DNA of 64,000 nucleotides from Verrucomicrobia bacterium LP2A (GCA_000526255.1 JAFS01000002.1:930001-994000), one strand, 5' to 3'. Counted from the stretch's first letter, positions 16,275 through 25,465 are shown. Made by a program: numbers and translations. The notes: generated by a model not told the origin, from the letters alone.

Positions 16275-16853
16275 GTGATTGCGATCTTGATTGGAACGAA
16301 TCGTTTGGGAAGCCGGACGCGGCTCGTCGGCGCCCAACTGGTCCGCCTCTACACGGCGCTGGGAGAGCCAACGCATGCGATCGACCTGGGGCTCCTGCCG
16401 GTCGAGGTGGGCAGCCCTCGCGCGTACACCGAGAAGCCGGCGGAAGTCAGTCGGCTTGCTTTGAGCCTGGGAGCGGCGCGGGGCCTGGTCGTCGCTCTGC
16501 CGGAATACAACGGGAGCTTCCCCGGCGTCCTGAAGCTCTTCCTCGATCTTCTGCCGCACCCCAGCCCTTTGGAAGGCAAGCCGATCTGCTTGGTGGGCGT
16601 GGCACGCGGCCGGTTCGGCGGCCTTCGCGCGGTCGAGGATCTGCAAAGGCATCTCCTCTACCGGAGAGCCTATCTCTATCCCCATTCGATTCTTCTCTCC
16701 GATATCGACGAGCTTCTGGGGACGGAGGCCAGGATCGAGGATCCGGCTGCCGTAAAACGCCTGCAGGAGCAGGCGGAAGGGTTTGTCCGCTTCGTGGACA
16801 GGATTGTTCCGCCAACGGAGAGCCGGGAAAAGCCGCGCTTGGCTTCTCCCTGA
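16275..16853 (+). CDS. NADPH-dependent FMN reductase family protein
   Basis: Flavodoxin-fold FMN reductase (SsuE/ArsH/azoreductase-like) of 192 residues. It starts at GTG 16275 with the phosphate-binding loop VIAILIGTNRLGSRTR, followed by the conserved LVVALPEYNGSFPGVLKLFLDLL segment that binds the flavin. It probably transfers electrons from NAD(P)H to FMN or quinones. It is divergent from ald and converges on glgA, with 4 bp between stop codons. The substrate is not identifiable. Confidence 0.85.
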   Translation: MIAILIGTNRLGSRTRLVGAQLVRLYTALGEPTHAIDLGLLPVEVGSPRAYTEKPAEVSRLALSLGAARGLVVALPEYNGSFPGVLKLFLDLLPHPSPLEGKPICLVGVARGRFGGLRAVEDLQRHLLYRRAYLYPHSILLSDIDELLGTEARIEDPAAVKRLQEQAEGFVRFVDRIVPPTESREKPRLASP

Positions 16854-16857
16854 TTGC

Positions 16858-18282
16858 TCACTCGATCAGCCGACGGTAGATCTCCTCGTAGGACTCAGCA
16901 CTCTGCTCCCAGGAGAATTCCTGCCGCATCGCCTCCCGGCGCATCGCCTGAAGGGAGGAGGGGTCTTGGTAAACGGCTTTTGCTTTCCGCACGGCCTCGG
17001 AAAAGGAGTTGGCGGTCGGAGCTCGAAAGAGAAAGCCCGTTCCCAGTCCCGTCGCCGCATCCCAAGGGACGATGGTGTCGGCTAAACCCCCCGTCTCGCG
17101 CGCGATCGGGAGCGTGCCGTAGCGAAGAGCATAGAGCTGGGTGAGGCCGCACGGCTCGAAAAGAGAGGGCATGAGCAGGAAGTCGGAGCCGGCCATGAGA
17201 AGGTGCGCAAATGCCTCGTCGAAGCCGATCTGTGCCGCGACACTTTCGGGGAATGAGCGGGCCAGGTCTCGCACCCTCTCCTCCAAACCGGGATCGCCCT
17301 CTCCCAGCACGACGAGGCGTCCGCCTTCCTTTTGGAGCTCGCCGGCAGCGTCGAGCACAAGAGGGATGCCTTTTTGCTCGGTGAGCCGGGAGATCACGCA
17401 AAAGAGCGGAGCCTGGAAGGGCTCCCACCCCACCTGCTTTGCAAGGCGGTCCTTCGAGAGCTGCTTGGCGGCCGGGTTGCTCGCCGAGTAAGGAGCAGGC
17501 AGCACGGGATCCCGGCCGGGGTCCCAGCGGCTATAATCGGCGCCATTGAGGATTCCAGAGAGCTTGTACCTCCTTTCCCGCAGGACGTCGGAAAGCCCGC
17601 AGCCAAATTCCGGCGTCTGAATTTCCTCGGCGTAACGTGGGCTCACCGTGGTGAGGCGGTCGGCAAAGACGATGGCTGCCTTCAGGCAGTTGATGTGCTG
17701 GTGAAACTCGATTCCGGCAGGAGAAAAGTAGGCTGTCGGCAGGTTGGTCAACGGGAAGTCCAATCCCCAAAAGTTGCCCTGGTAGGCGAGATTGTGAATC
17801 GTGAACGCCGTTCGGAAGGGGAGACGCTCGGAGCGAACGAATGCCGGAACGAGGCCGGTGTGCCAATCGTGGAGATGGAGGATCTGCGGCGTCGGTCGAA
17901 TATGGCGGGCGAGCAGGGGCACGATCTTGGAAAAGAAAAAGAAGCGGCTCGCATTGTCGGTGTAGTCGCCTGTGGGGGGGCCGTAGAGGTAGGTCCGGTC
18001 GAAAAACTCCTCCTTTTCGACCAGGAAGACGCGAACGTCCCGGTCGGTTCGGCCTTCCCAGATCCGGGCGCTCTGCAGGCCGGCGCCCAAAGGTACGCTC
18101 AGGATGAGATCGGTGAGACGCAACTCCGGAAGCGTTTCCCGGATCGACCGGAAGAGCGGGAGCACGCAGGCCACGGAATGGCCCCGCTGGCGCAGCGCTG
18201 CCGGAAGAGCGGCCAGCACGTCGGCTAGTCCGCCGGTCTTCGCATAGGGAGAAAGCTCCGTGGCGGCAAAGAGGAGGTTCAT
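16858..18282 (-). CDS. glgA: glycogen synthase (ADP-glucose)
   Basis: GT5-family starch/glycogen synthase, 474 residues, adding ADP-glucose to the glycogen chain. It shows the N-terminal signature MNLLFAATELSPYAKTGGLADVLAALP (KTGG binds ADP), LHLHDWHTGLVPAF, AFTIHNLAYQG, GILNGADYSRWDP and the C-terminal ISRLTEQKG and SLFEPCGLTQLYALRYGTLPI with the ETGGLADT motif. The start at 18282 gives the canonical N-terminus, although the frame is open 430 bp further. It implies glycogen as a carbon store. No other glg gene is nearby. Confidence 0.93.
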   Translation of the reverse strand: MNLLFAATELSPYAKTGGLADVLAALPAALRQRGHSVACVLPLFRSIRETLPELRLTDLILSVPLGAGLQSARIWEGRTDRDVRVFLVEKEEFFDRTYLYGPPTGDYTDNASRFFFFSKIVPLLARHIRPTPQILHLHDWHTGLVPAFVRSERLPFRTAFTIHNLAYQGNFWGLDFPLTNLPTAYFSPAGIEFHQHINCLKAAIVFADRLTTVSPRYAEEIQTPEFGCGLSDVLRERRYKLSGILNGADYSRWDPGRDPVLPAPYSASNPAAKQLSKDRLAKQVGWEPFQAPLFCVISRLTEQKGIPLVLDAAGELQKEGGRLVVLGEGDPGLEERVRDLARSFPESVAAQIGFDEAFAHLLMAGSDFLLMPSLFEPCGLTQLYALRYGTLPIARETGGLADTIVPWDAATGLGTGFLFRAPTANSFSEAVRKAKAVYQDPSSLQAMRREAMRQEFSWEQSAESYEEIYRRLIE

Positions 18283-18507
18283 TTTTGCTGCGGATCCGGA
18301 TGGAGCGGGCGCGCGGGCCCGATTTCGATTTGCACGAGTGAGGGCTTGAAGATAGTTTACTTCCGGATAAAAAGATTGAATCGAAATGTCAAAGGCTTGC
18401 GCCTTGGCTCGGCAGTTCCGTGATCGTCGTGTCCTCGTCTCGCTTTCTTCCGCGAGATCTCTCGAGGGGGTGGCTTTTGTCTTGTGGAGGGCCTTGACGC
18501 AAGGGTG

Positions 18508-19485
18508 ATGACACGGGAGACCCTTGCGTTCGACGGGCCGAGGGATGTAGCGGCAATCCTCGGAAATGAATCGAAGAATGTTCGCATTCTCGAAGAGGCG
18601 TTCTCGGTAAAAGTGACCACACGAGAAGGATGGGTCTGCATCGAGGGGGAAGCCGACGGAGTAGCGAAGGCAACGCAGGCTTTCCGCCAGCTCGAAGATG
18701 CTCGCCATCATGGCGTGAACATCGGAAAACGGGAGCTGCGATACACTGTGGATGCCGTCGGACGGGGGGAGGGGATCGATCTAGCCACCTTGCACAAGCA
18801 GGGCTTGCACCCCTCGAAGAGCGGCGTGTCGATCGTGGCGCGGACTCCCGGTCAGCGGGCCTATTTGGAGGCATTGCGCACTCATGAGCTTGTGTTCGGC
18901 GTAGGGCCGGCGGGAACGGGCAAGACCTATTTGGCGGTCGCCGCGGCCGTAGCGGCCCATCGGGCACAAGAGGTGCAGCGGATTGTTTTGACGCGGCCCG
19001 CTGTGGAAGCGGGGGAAGCCTTGGGTTTTCTGCCGGGACAGGTGGAGGAAAAGGTCTTTCCCTATCTCCGTCCGCTCTACGATGCGCTGGAGGATATGCT
19101 TCCTCCGGAAGAGTTGCAGCGCTATCTGAGCCGAGGTTGGATCGAGATCGCCCCTCTCGCGTTCATGCGAGGCCGGACCTTGGCCCACTGCTTCGTCATT
19201 CTGGACGAGGCGCAAAACACGACACCGGAGCAGATGTTCATGCTCCTGACGCGCATGGGTCTGGACTCCCGCTGTGCGGTCACCGGCGATCCTACCCAGA
19301 TCGACCTTCCCCGGGGTCGACGGTCCGGTTTGCTGGAAGCGGTTGCCGCCCTTCGCGGAGAGCGGGGCATCTCGATTTGCGAACTTTCGGAAGGGGACGT
19401 GCTCCGTCACGATCTCGTGCGGCGAATCCTGGGGGCTTACCGGGCGCATCGCGAGCGCGAGGGGCTACGGGCGGACGGCACATGA
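18508..19485 (+). CDS. phoH: PhoH-family ATPase
   Basis: PhoH-like P-loop ATPase, probably an RNA-associated NTPase, 325 residues. It has an N-terminal KH-like region (about 15-65), Walker A GPAGTGKT (133-140), Walker B FVILDEAQNTT (Asp233, Glu234) and the sensor region CAVTGDPTQIDLP. A GTG at 18484 is an alternative start. It overlaps the HD-domain gene by ATGA at 19482. The phoH - HD membrane protein - ybeY order is a widely conserved RNA-metabolism cluster, supporting a role with YbeY in ribosome quality control. Confidence 0.92.
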   Translation: MTRETLAFDGPRDVAAILGNESKNVRILEEAFSVKVTTREGWVCIEGEADGVAKATQAFRQLEDARHHGVNIGKRELRYTVDAVGRGEGIDLATLHKQGLHPSKSGVSIVARTPGQRAYLEALRTHELVFGVGPAGTGKTYLAVAAAVAAHRAQEVQRIVLTRPAVEAGEALGFLPGQVEEKVFPYLRPLYDALEDMLPPEELQRYLSRGWIEIAPLAFMRGRTLAHCFVILDEAQNTTPEQMFMLLTRMGLDSRCAVTGDPTQIDLPRGRRSGLLEAVAALRGERGISICELSEGDVLRHDLVRRILGAYRAHREREGLRADGT

Positions 19486-21125
19486 GCGTTTTCGAGCATT
19501 GGCGCTTGATGCGCAAAGGGTGGGCCTGCGGACGCTCTCGGCGTGCATCGAGCTCTCCCAAATGGCGGGAGAAGCTGGAGAAGGACCGGCGCGTCCGAGG
19601 ATTCATCTTCGTCCTCTTTACCGCTCTTTGCGTCGTCTGCGGCAGTTGGTCTCACGCCCATCCGACCTATGCGGTGGCGCTGTTGACGACCGTCCTGGCG
19701 GCGGGGATCTTCATCCCGATGCGGATCGGGCTTCCCGAGCTTTTCAAGAGCAACTCCAAGCTGGCGCTGGTGTTAATCGCCGTCCTCATCAACCTTTACG
19801 TCGGCAAGGTTATCTATCTCTGGTCGATGCGCCAGCCGGGGGCGGAGTTCCATGCTCTCTACTTCTACGTTCCCACCGCCTTCGCCCCGCTGCTGACCAC
19901 CTCGCTTCTCGGGGCTTTGCCTGGCCTCTTTACGGTTTTTGCTTCCTCCCTGTTCAGCTCGGTCTTGATCAACCAGAGCATTCCGCTTTTGGTGAACAAT
20001 CTCATGTCCGGGTTTATCGGCGTCTACATGACCCAGCGGGTTCATCGCCGCCGCGACATCATTCAAGCGGGAATGGCGGTTGGCTTGGTGAGCCTCGTCT
20101 GCGCGATGGCCTTTGGTTACGTGGGCGAGACGGAAAGTGGGGTATTGATCGAGCAGGGTGCCTGGAGCGTGGTCCTCGGTTTCCTGACCGGGGTTTTCGT
20201 CAATGCGATCTTGCCCTTCATGGAAGAGCTCTTTTGCGTGAATACCGACTTCACTTGGCTCGAGCTCTCCGATTTGAATCATCCTTTGCTGCGGCGACTG
20301 GCGACCGAGGCGCCCGGAACCTATCACCACAGCCTGATGGTGGCGAATCTGGCGGAAGCGGCGGCGCAGAAGGTTGGGGCCAACTCGGCTCTCTGCCGGG
20401 TGATGGCCTACTTTCACGACATTGGAAAGCTCGTGAACCCTCAATATTTCGTGGAAAACATCGACGGGGGCGAAAACCCGCACGACCGGCTCTCGCCCTC
20501 CTTGAGCGCGCTCGTCATCCTCTCCCATGTCAAGGACGGGGCAGAGCTGGCCCAGCGTTACCATTTGAAGCGTCCCATCGTGGATGGCATCGAGCAGCAT
20601 CATGGCGACTCCCTCGTCTACTATTTCTATGAGCGGGCGCTGCGGACCATCGAGGACTGCAAGGCCGGGGTCCGGATTCTTGGGGCGTCGGAAAAGGATG
20701 TGCCAGGATTCGATGAGAGCCAGTTTCGCTATCCCGGACCCAAGCCGCAGAGCCGGGAAGCCGGGATTCTCATGCTTTCCGACGTGGTGGAAAGCGCGTC
20801 GCGGAGCTTGGAAAGACCGACCGCGCAGCGGATCGAGCAGATGGTGCGCGAGCTCGTTGGGAAAAAGCTTGCCAGCCATCAGCTCGACGAATGCGACCTC
20901 ACGCTTAAGGAGTTGCATTCGATCGAGGAAAGCCTGAGCTTTACGTTGAAGACGATGCTGCACAGTCGTCTCCGCTATCCGCAGAAGGAACGAGATGGGA
21001 TCGAAGCTCTCGCTCTACAATCGGCAACGCCAAGTGCGCCTGTCTTGTCGGGTCTTGCTACGGCGGTGGCAGATGGCTCTTCGACGAATCAGGACGCGAG
21101 GGAAGCCGTTACCTCCGACCATTGA
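19482..21125 (+). CDS. membrane HD-domain (7TM-HD/PgpH-like) phosphohydrolase
   Basis: 547 residues. About seven hydrophobic helices span residues 40-265 and are followed by an HDIG phosphohydrolase domain: TYHHSLMVANLAEAA and MAYFHDIGKL, with the metal-binding His312-Asp313, then ILSHVKDGAELAQRY and DGIEQHHGDSLVYYFYERA. In Listeria, PgpH of this family degrades c-di-AMP. The usual large extracellular 7TMR-HDED domain (about 200-250 residues between the first and second helix) is absent here, so it is a short form. Its last 131 bp overlap ybeY. The substrate, c-di-AMP or another nucleotide, is inferred. Confidence 0.87.
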   Translation: MSVFEHWRLMRKGWACGRSRRASSSPKWREKLEKDRRVRGFIFVLFTALCVVCGSWSHAHPTYAVALLTTVLAAGIFIPMRIGLPELFKSNSKLALVLIAVLINLYVGKVIYLWSMRQPGAEFHALYFYVPTAFAPLLTTSLLGALPGLFTVFASSLFSSVLINQSIPLLVNNLMSGFIGVYMTQRVHRRRDIIQAGMAVGLVSLVCAMAFGYVGETESGVLIEQGAWSVVLGFLTGVFVNAILPFMEELFCVNTDFTWLELSDLNHPLLRRLATEAPGTYHHSLMVANLAEAAAQKVGANSALCRVMAYFHDIGKLVNPQYFVENIDGGENPHDRLSPSLSALVILSHVKDGAELAQRYHLKRPIVDGIEQHHGDSLVYYFYERALRTIEDCKAGVRILGASEKDVPGFDESQFRYPGPKPQSREAGILMLSDVVESASRSLERPTAQRIEQMVRELVGKKLASHQLDECDLTLKELHSIEESLSFTLKTMLHSRLRYPQKERDGIEALALQSATPSAPVLSGLATAVADGSSTNQDAREAVTSDH

Positions 21126-21450
21126 GCTTTCCCTGGTCTCCTCGCGGGCCATGGCAGCTCTTCATGCCGAATGGCTTCAGGTGCCTGGGCCGACCGATGT
21201 CCTCTCTTTCGACTATGGGGAGGTGGTCGTCTGTCCTGGGGTCGCCGAAAAGGAGGCGCCTCGGCACGATCTGACGACCGAGGAGGAGGTGCTGCTTTAC
21301 GGGATTCACGGTCTTCTCCACCTGGGAGGATGGGATGATCGATCCCGAGAGGATCGTCTGGCGATGGAGGCGGAGCAGCGGCGTCTTTTTGCCTTGGCGC
21401 GGGGAGTGGCTTCTCGCTCGGGCTCTCGAAACTCCCCAGGGGAGTGCTGA
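20995..21450 (+). CDS. ybeY: endoribonuclease YbeY (rRNA maturation)
   Basis: Single-strand-specific RNase acting in 16S rRNA 3'-end maturation, 151 residues. It has the family motif PGPTDVLSFDYGEVVV and the zinc motif IHGLLHLGGWDD. His105 and His109 are present, but the third ligand position (H-x3-H-x5-H) is Asp115 in place of His. The start at 20995 lies 131 bp inside the preceding HD gene. The N-terminal LYNRQRQVRLSCRVLLRRW matches the family start, so I keep this overlap. It is followed 3 bp later by recO. Confidence 0.85.
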   Translation: MGSKLSLYNRQRQVRLSCRVLLRRWQMALRRIRTRGKPLPPTIELSLVSSRAMAALHAEWLQVPGPTDVLSFDYGEVVVCPGVAEKEAPRHDLTTEEEVLLYGIHGLLHLGGWDDRSREDRLAMEAEQRRLFALARGVASRSGSRNSPGEC

Positions 21451-21453
21451 AGG

Positions 21454-22005
21454 ATGGAGCGGGAGCGGCAGACCGAAGCCATCCTCTTGCGTCGGCATTC
21501 GTATTCCGAGAGCAGTTGGATCCTCGGCTGGATGACTGCCGATCTGGGCTGGATTCAGACGCTGGCCAAGGGTGCAAAAAAAGGATCGGCTGCCCTTCGG
21601 GGGCCGCTCGATCTATTTTATCTCTGCGAGATCGCGGTCCTCGCTCCCCGAACGGGAGATCTCTATCTGTTCAAGGAGGCGCGCGTCAGGAATCCCCTTT
21701 TGGCCCTCCGGAAAAGCTGGGCCACCTTCTCCTGCGCGCACTATTTCGGGGAACTGATGGGTAGCTCCGTGGAGCGGGGGACGCCCTTACCCGAGCTCTA
21801 CGACTTGCTGCGCAAGGCGCTCACCTATCTGGAAACGCATCCCCCCTCCCTGCTTCTGATCGAGCGCTTTGAGCGCCGGCTTCTGGAAGTCAGCGGCATG
21901 AAGGGAGCTGGGCTCGGCGCTCTCGGCGACCTGTTGGGGGGCAGGGCTTCCCGAATTTTCGCAACCAGGAAGAGGCTGCAAGAAGCTGTCGAGCCGACCG
22001 GATAG
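21454..22005 (+). CDS. recO: DNA repair protein RecO (short form)
   Basis: Mediator that loads RecA through RecF-pathway recombination. 183 residues against about 240 usually. The N-terminal OB fold is clear (TEAILLRRHSYSESSWILGWMTADLGWIQTLAKGAKK) and the helical domain follows (YFGELMGSSVERGTPLPELYDLL, LLIERFERRLLEVSG). The C-terminal zinc-finger part of longer RecO proteins is missing, and the protein ends soon after a Gly-rich region. It is the last gene of the phoH-ybeY-recO series and converges on the ligase gene. Confidence 0.82.
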   Translation: MERERQTEAILLRRHSYSESSWILGWMTADLGWIQTLAKGAKKGSAALRGPLDLFYLCEIAVLAPRTGDLYLFKEARVRNPLLALRKSWATFSCAHYFGELMGSSVERGTPLPELYDLLRKALTYLETHPPSLLLIERFERRLLEVSGMKGAGLGALGDLLGGRASRIFATRKRLQEAVEPTG

Positions 22006-22025
22006 CCGGCATGCTCCGGGGATGA

Positions 22026-24155
22026 TCACTCCCCTTCGGCGAGCGCGATCTCCCGGATCTTTCGAAAATCGACTTTCCCTAGGGGAGTCTTTGGGATCTC
22101 CGGTCGGACGATTACCTTCCGAGGACTCCAGAGAGAAGAGAACCCCTGGGCGGTCAGCTTGCGCCGAATGGTCGACACAACCAGGGGCCGATTGGAGAAA
22201 AGAACGAGCTCTTCCCCTCGCTTTCCATGCGGGATCCCAACGACCGCGACTTCCAAGCCTTCGCCGAGCTCCGAACTGAAAGCGCGAAGAATCCCCTCTT
22301 CCACGGTTCCGTGAGGCACCATCTCCCCGGCGAGCTTGGAAAAGCGGCTGATCCGTCCTTCAATCTGAAGAAAACCCGCTTCATCCAGGCGCCCGACATC
22401 TCCGCTCACGAGCCAGCCGGCCGAGAGCGCGCCTTGGGTGCGGACCGGATCGTCGAGGTAACCCGCGAAGATATTTGCCCCACGGAAACAGAGAATCCCC
22501 CGATCGAAAAGAGGAAGATCGGCCCCGGTGTCGGGATGCCGGATCCGCAAGCTGATTCCCGGAGCAATCCGACCGACGGTACCCGGCCGGTTCCTCTCGC
22601 TATAGGCGGCGGTACCCGTCGGGTAACGAAGATCCATGACGTTCGTCGAAATCACCGGAGAGGCCTCGGTCAGGCCATAGCCTTCGCAGACGGGGGTGCC
22701 GAACTTCGCCTGGAACTCGGCCGCCAACGCCTGCGGAAGCTTTTCGGATCCGACGATGACGAGCCGCAGGCTGCGCAACTGATCGGGTGCCGCCTTTCGC
22801 AAGAGCGTGCGCAAGAACGTGGGGGCCGTAATGAGAAGGTCGATCCGGTGGGTGTCGATCAGTTGGGCGAGCTTCTCCGCCTCCGTCGGACTCACGTAGG
22901 TGACGGCGTGCGGACCGCCCATGAGCGGCCACCAGAGCGTGGCGGTGGCGCCGAAGCTATGAAAGACCGGTAGGCAGGCCAACAGTCGCTCGATCCGGAT
23001 CTGACCCAGGATCGCTTCGATCTGGCTCACGTTGGCCAAGAGATTTCGGTGCGAAAGGGCAACCCCCTTCGGATCGCCGACCGTGCCGCTTGTAAAGAGA
23101 AGGGCTGCCTCCCGGTCCCCTCCGCTCGTGGGAATGTCCGCCATGCGAATCGCAAGCCTGGCCGGAGCATAAACCGAGACGAGGAGGTCGCGGAGGAAGG
23201 AGAGGCGGGAAAAGCCGCTCAGAAGGCTTCGCAGGTCGACCGTCCGATCGGTCCAGGGAAAATCGGGTAGCTTTGCCCGGATGGCCTCCGCTGTGAGGAT
23301 CGTCCGGAGGCCGGAATTGCGGATGGCCACGGCGTTCATCGTCCGCCCGGCCGTGAAGTTGAGGTTGACCGGGGTCTTTCCTGCCAAGATGCAGGCAAGA
23401 TTGGCGACGGCAGCGCCGATCCCATGAGGCAAAACGAGCCCGACGCGCGGCTCGGGAACCGAGCGGCGCAGCCACCGGGCCAGGCGTAGGCCGACGGCGA
23501 GCAGCTTGCCTCCGGTCAGGGTCCGTCCTTCTTGGAAACCATCGGTCAGGATGACTCGGGACCGTGCTTGGCGCAGAGCCAGGAAACAGGCCAATCCCAG
23601 GCTTTCCTCAATCTCGGGCCTTTCGGAAAGCGCCCGCTCGCCCAAATCGTACCAACTCTTGAGAAGCCAATCGAGAGAAGAGGTAGGGGAGGGACAAGGG
23701 GGGCCGAGATAGACGAGGAATGACTCCTTCCCATCTCCTTCGCTCGGAGCCCAGCGGCGCAGGAGCTGGACCCATAGGAGGTCGACCCATGCGGGGCAGA
23801 CCGGTCCTACGTACTCCTCGAATACCTTCTGGAAGATCGAGTTCGGGGGCCGGATCGTCTGGTCGGAATCCGACCGGATGCTCTCCGCCAGGGCGACCGT
23901 CTCGCCAGATCCGGTTCTCTCGCGGACCATCCGTGCGATCGCGGGAGCTTCCTCTTCCCCAAACACACTCACCCCGCCGCGTTGCAGATCCGCGACCTCT
24001 TCCGCCGAAAGCCCGGCGTCCGGTACCGCCAGGAGGAGCGGCCGGGGAAAGTCAACGGCCAAAGAGAGAAGCGACTTGAGCGAGGTGCCGGCGACGGCCA
24101 AGAGGCAGCCGGCCGAAGGGAGCCATTCTTTTCCGAGCCAGCGGGAAGTCGACAT
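22026..24155 (-). CDS. AMP-dependent acyl-ACP/acyl-CoA ligase (Aas-like)
   Basis: ANL-superfamily adenylating enzyme of 709 residues that activates a fatty acid with ATP. The AMP-binding motif is LLFTSGTVGDPKGVALSH, then CEGYGLTEASPVIS and the hinge region WLVSGDVGRLDEAGFLQIEGRISRFSKLAGEMV. The GRISRFSKLAGEMVPHGTVE form is typical of Aas-type acyl-ACP synthetases that recycle fatty acids into phospholipids. A ~190-residue N-terminal region precedes the ligase domain (which begins near LTDGFQEGRTLTGGKLL). It does not show the HX4D acyltransferase motif expected for full-length Aas. It is the only lipid-activation gene here. Confidence 0.85.
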   Translation of the reverse strand: MSTSRWLGKEWLPSAGCLLAVAGTSLKSLLSLAVDFPRPLLLAVPDAGLSAEEVADLQRGGVSVFGEEEAPAIARMVRERTGSGETVALAESIRSDSDQTIRPPNSIFQKVFEEYVGPVCPAWVDLLWVQLLRRWAPSEGDGKESFLVYLGPPCPSPTSSLDWLLKSWYDLGERALSERPEIEESLGLACFLALRQARSRVILTDGFQEGRTLTGGKLLAVGLRLARWLRRSVPEPRVGLVLPHGIGAAVANLACILAGKTPVNLNFTAGRTMNAVAIRNSGLRTILTAEAIRAKLPDFPWTDRTVDLRSLLSGFSRLSFLRDLLVSVYAPARLAIRMADIPTSGGDREAALLFTSGTVGDPKGVALSHRNLLANVSQIEAILGQIRIERLLACLPVFHSFGATATLWWPLMGGPHAVTYVSPTEAEKLAQLIDTHRIDLLITAPTFLRTLLRKAAPDQLRSLRLVIVGSEKLPQALAAEFQAKFGTPVCEGYGLTEASPVISTNVMDLRYPTGTAAYSERNRPGTVGRIAPGISLRIRHPDTGADLPLFDRGILCFRGANIFAGYLDDPVRTQGALSAGWLVSGDVGRLDEAGFLQIEGRISRFSKLAGEMVPHGTVEEGILRAFSSELGEGLEVAVVGIPHGKRGEELVLFSNRPLVVSTIRRKLTAQGFSSLWSPRKVIVRPEIPKTPLGKVDFRKIREIALAEGE

Positions 24156-24242
24156 CCGAGAGGAAAGAAACTGTGCTAGAACGCGGCTAATGGCAACTGC
24201 TTTGCGGAGGCGTTCCCGGAGAAGAGAAACCGATCCCTTTCC

Positions 24243-25355
24243 TCAGAAGGTTTCGACCGGGGAGCGTTTAGCCTCATTGAGCGTGGGAAGGCTTGCCTTT
24301 TCGCGAGAAAGGGCATCCGCCCGCAGCCGTCCCACCTGGATGTCGACGTTGACGAACTGTTCGAACGTAAAGGGAAGGGGATCGGCGAGCCGCTCGCGCA
24401 GGGTCTCAATCCGCCTTTCGGCCGGGGTTCGGATGGAGTCGGGCAATCGGCTCAGTCGTTCGGCGACTTCCCATCCGAGTTGCGGTCGATGGCAGATAAG
24501 CAAGAGATCGTTTCCGGCACGAAGCGCGAGTTCGGCGGCATCCGGGAGAGCATACAGATTGGCGATAGCCCCCATATCGAGGTCGTCGGTGACGATCAGT
24601 CCGGAATAGCGCCACTGTTGCCGGAGAACCCCCTCGACGACTGCCGGGGAGAGAGAGCTGGGGGCTCCGGAAGGGTCGAGAGACGGACAGCGGACATGCC
24701 CGACCATGAGGGAGTCGCAAGCGGGAAGGAGCTCGCGGAACGGCTTCCACTCCTCCGACTCGAGCTGAAGCGGCGTCCGATCGAGGATGGGGAGGGTTTC
24801 GTGCGGATCGACATGCACGAAGGTGTACCCAGGAAAATGCTTTCCGCAGGAGAGAACCCCTTCGGCGCGCATGCTTCCCAAAAAAGCGGCGGCGAATCGA
24901 GCGACTTCGTCCGGAGTGCGGCCATAGCACCGGTTCCGGAGGGAGTTGTCGGCCTCGTCGTCGACTCCGAGATCCAGGACGGGCGCCAGATTCCAGTTGA
25001 GTCCGAAGAGCCGAAGGAGCTGGCCGGTGAGCGTTCCATGGCGGCGGACCAGGGAGAGATCCCCGCGCTCGCGTAGATCGCGGGCGCTCGGCGGCTCGAT
25101 TCCAATCTGCCGGAGGCGGGAGACGCGGCCCCCTTCCTGATCCACGGCGAGGAAGGGGCGGAAGGGCAAAAGCTCGCGGAGCTCGTCAACGAGGAGACGG
25201 AACTGCTCCGGTGAACGGATGTTCCGGCTGAAAAAAATAAAGCCCGATGGGCGAATGGCCTGCACGAGCTCCCGTGTAGCCGAGTCGACTTCCGGCCCGG
25301 GAATCCCCAGGATGAGAAACTTCCCTCCGTCGGCTAATGATAACGCATCAGACAT
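24243..25355 (-). CDS. nagZ: beta-N-acetylhexosaminidase (GH3)
   Basis: Peptidoglycan-recycling hexosaminidase of glycoside hydrolase family 3, 370 residues. It shows FLAVDQEGGRVSRLR, the KHFPG motif followed by a variant catalytic loop (YTFVHVDPHETLP, keeping the Asp and His acid/base pair), and the nucleophile motif GLIVTDDLDMGAI. It removes N-acetylglucosamine from anhydro-muropeptides in the cytoplasm. Typical NagZ has KHFPGHGDT...DSH, so the loop is altered. The start at 25355 gives the normal N-terminus; an ATG 9 residues upstream is possible. Confidence 0.87.
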   Translation of the reverse strand: MSDALSLADGGKFLILGIPGPEVDSATRELVQAIRPSGFIFFSRNIRSPEQFRLLVDELRELLPFRPFLAVDQEGGRVSRLRQIGIEPPSARDLRERGDLSLVRRHGTLTGQLLRLFGLNWNLAPVLDLGVDDEADNSLRNRCYGRTPDEVARFAAAFLGSMRAEGVLSCGKHFPGYTFVHVDPHETLPILDRTPLQLESEEWKPFRELLPACDSLMVGHVRCPSLDPSGAPSSLSPAVVEGVLRQQWRYSGLIVTDDLDMGAIANLYALPDAAELALRAGNDLLLICHRPQLGWEVAERLSRLPDSIRTPAERRIETLRERLADPLPFTFEQFVNVDIQVGRLRADALSREKASLPTLNEAKRSPVETF

Positions 25356-25465
25356 GGCCTTCTTCCCTCTGTTGGGAAACATTGTCCTTCGGCATCGGGA
25401 GCGATAGGTAGACGGGCGCGCCAGGCGTCGTAGGACGCGATGGGCGGGATCCTGCTTTTCCGAGC

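Noticed and set aside
19773-20963. 396-residue minus-strand open frame opposite the HD-domain gene
   Set aside because: Shadow frame of a high-GC gene; the plus strand has clear membrane and HDIG motifs.
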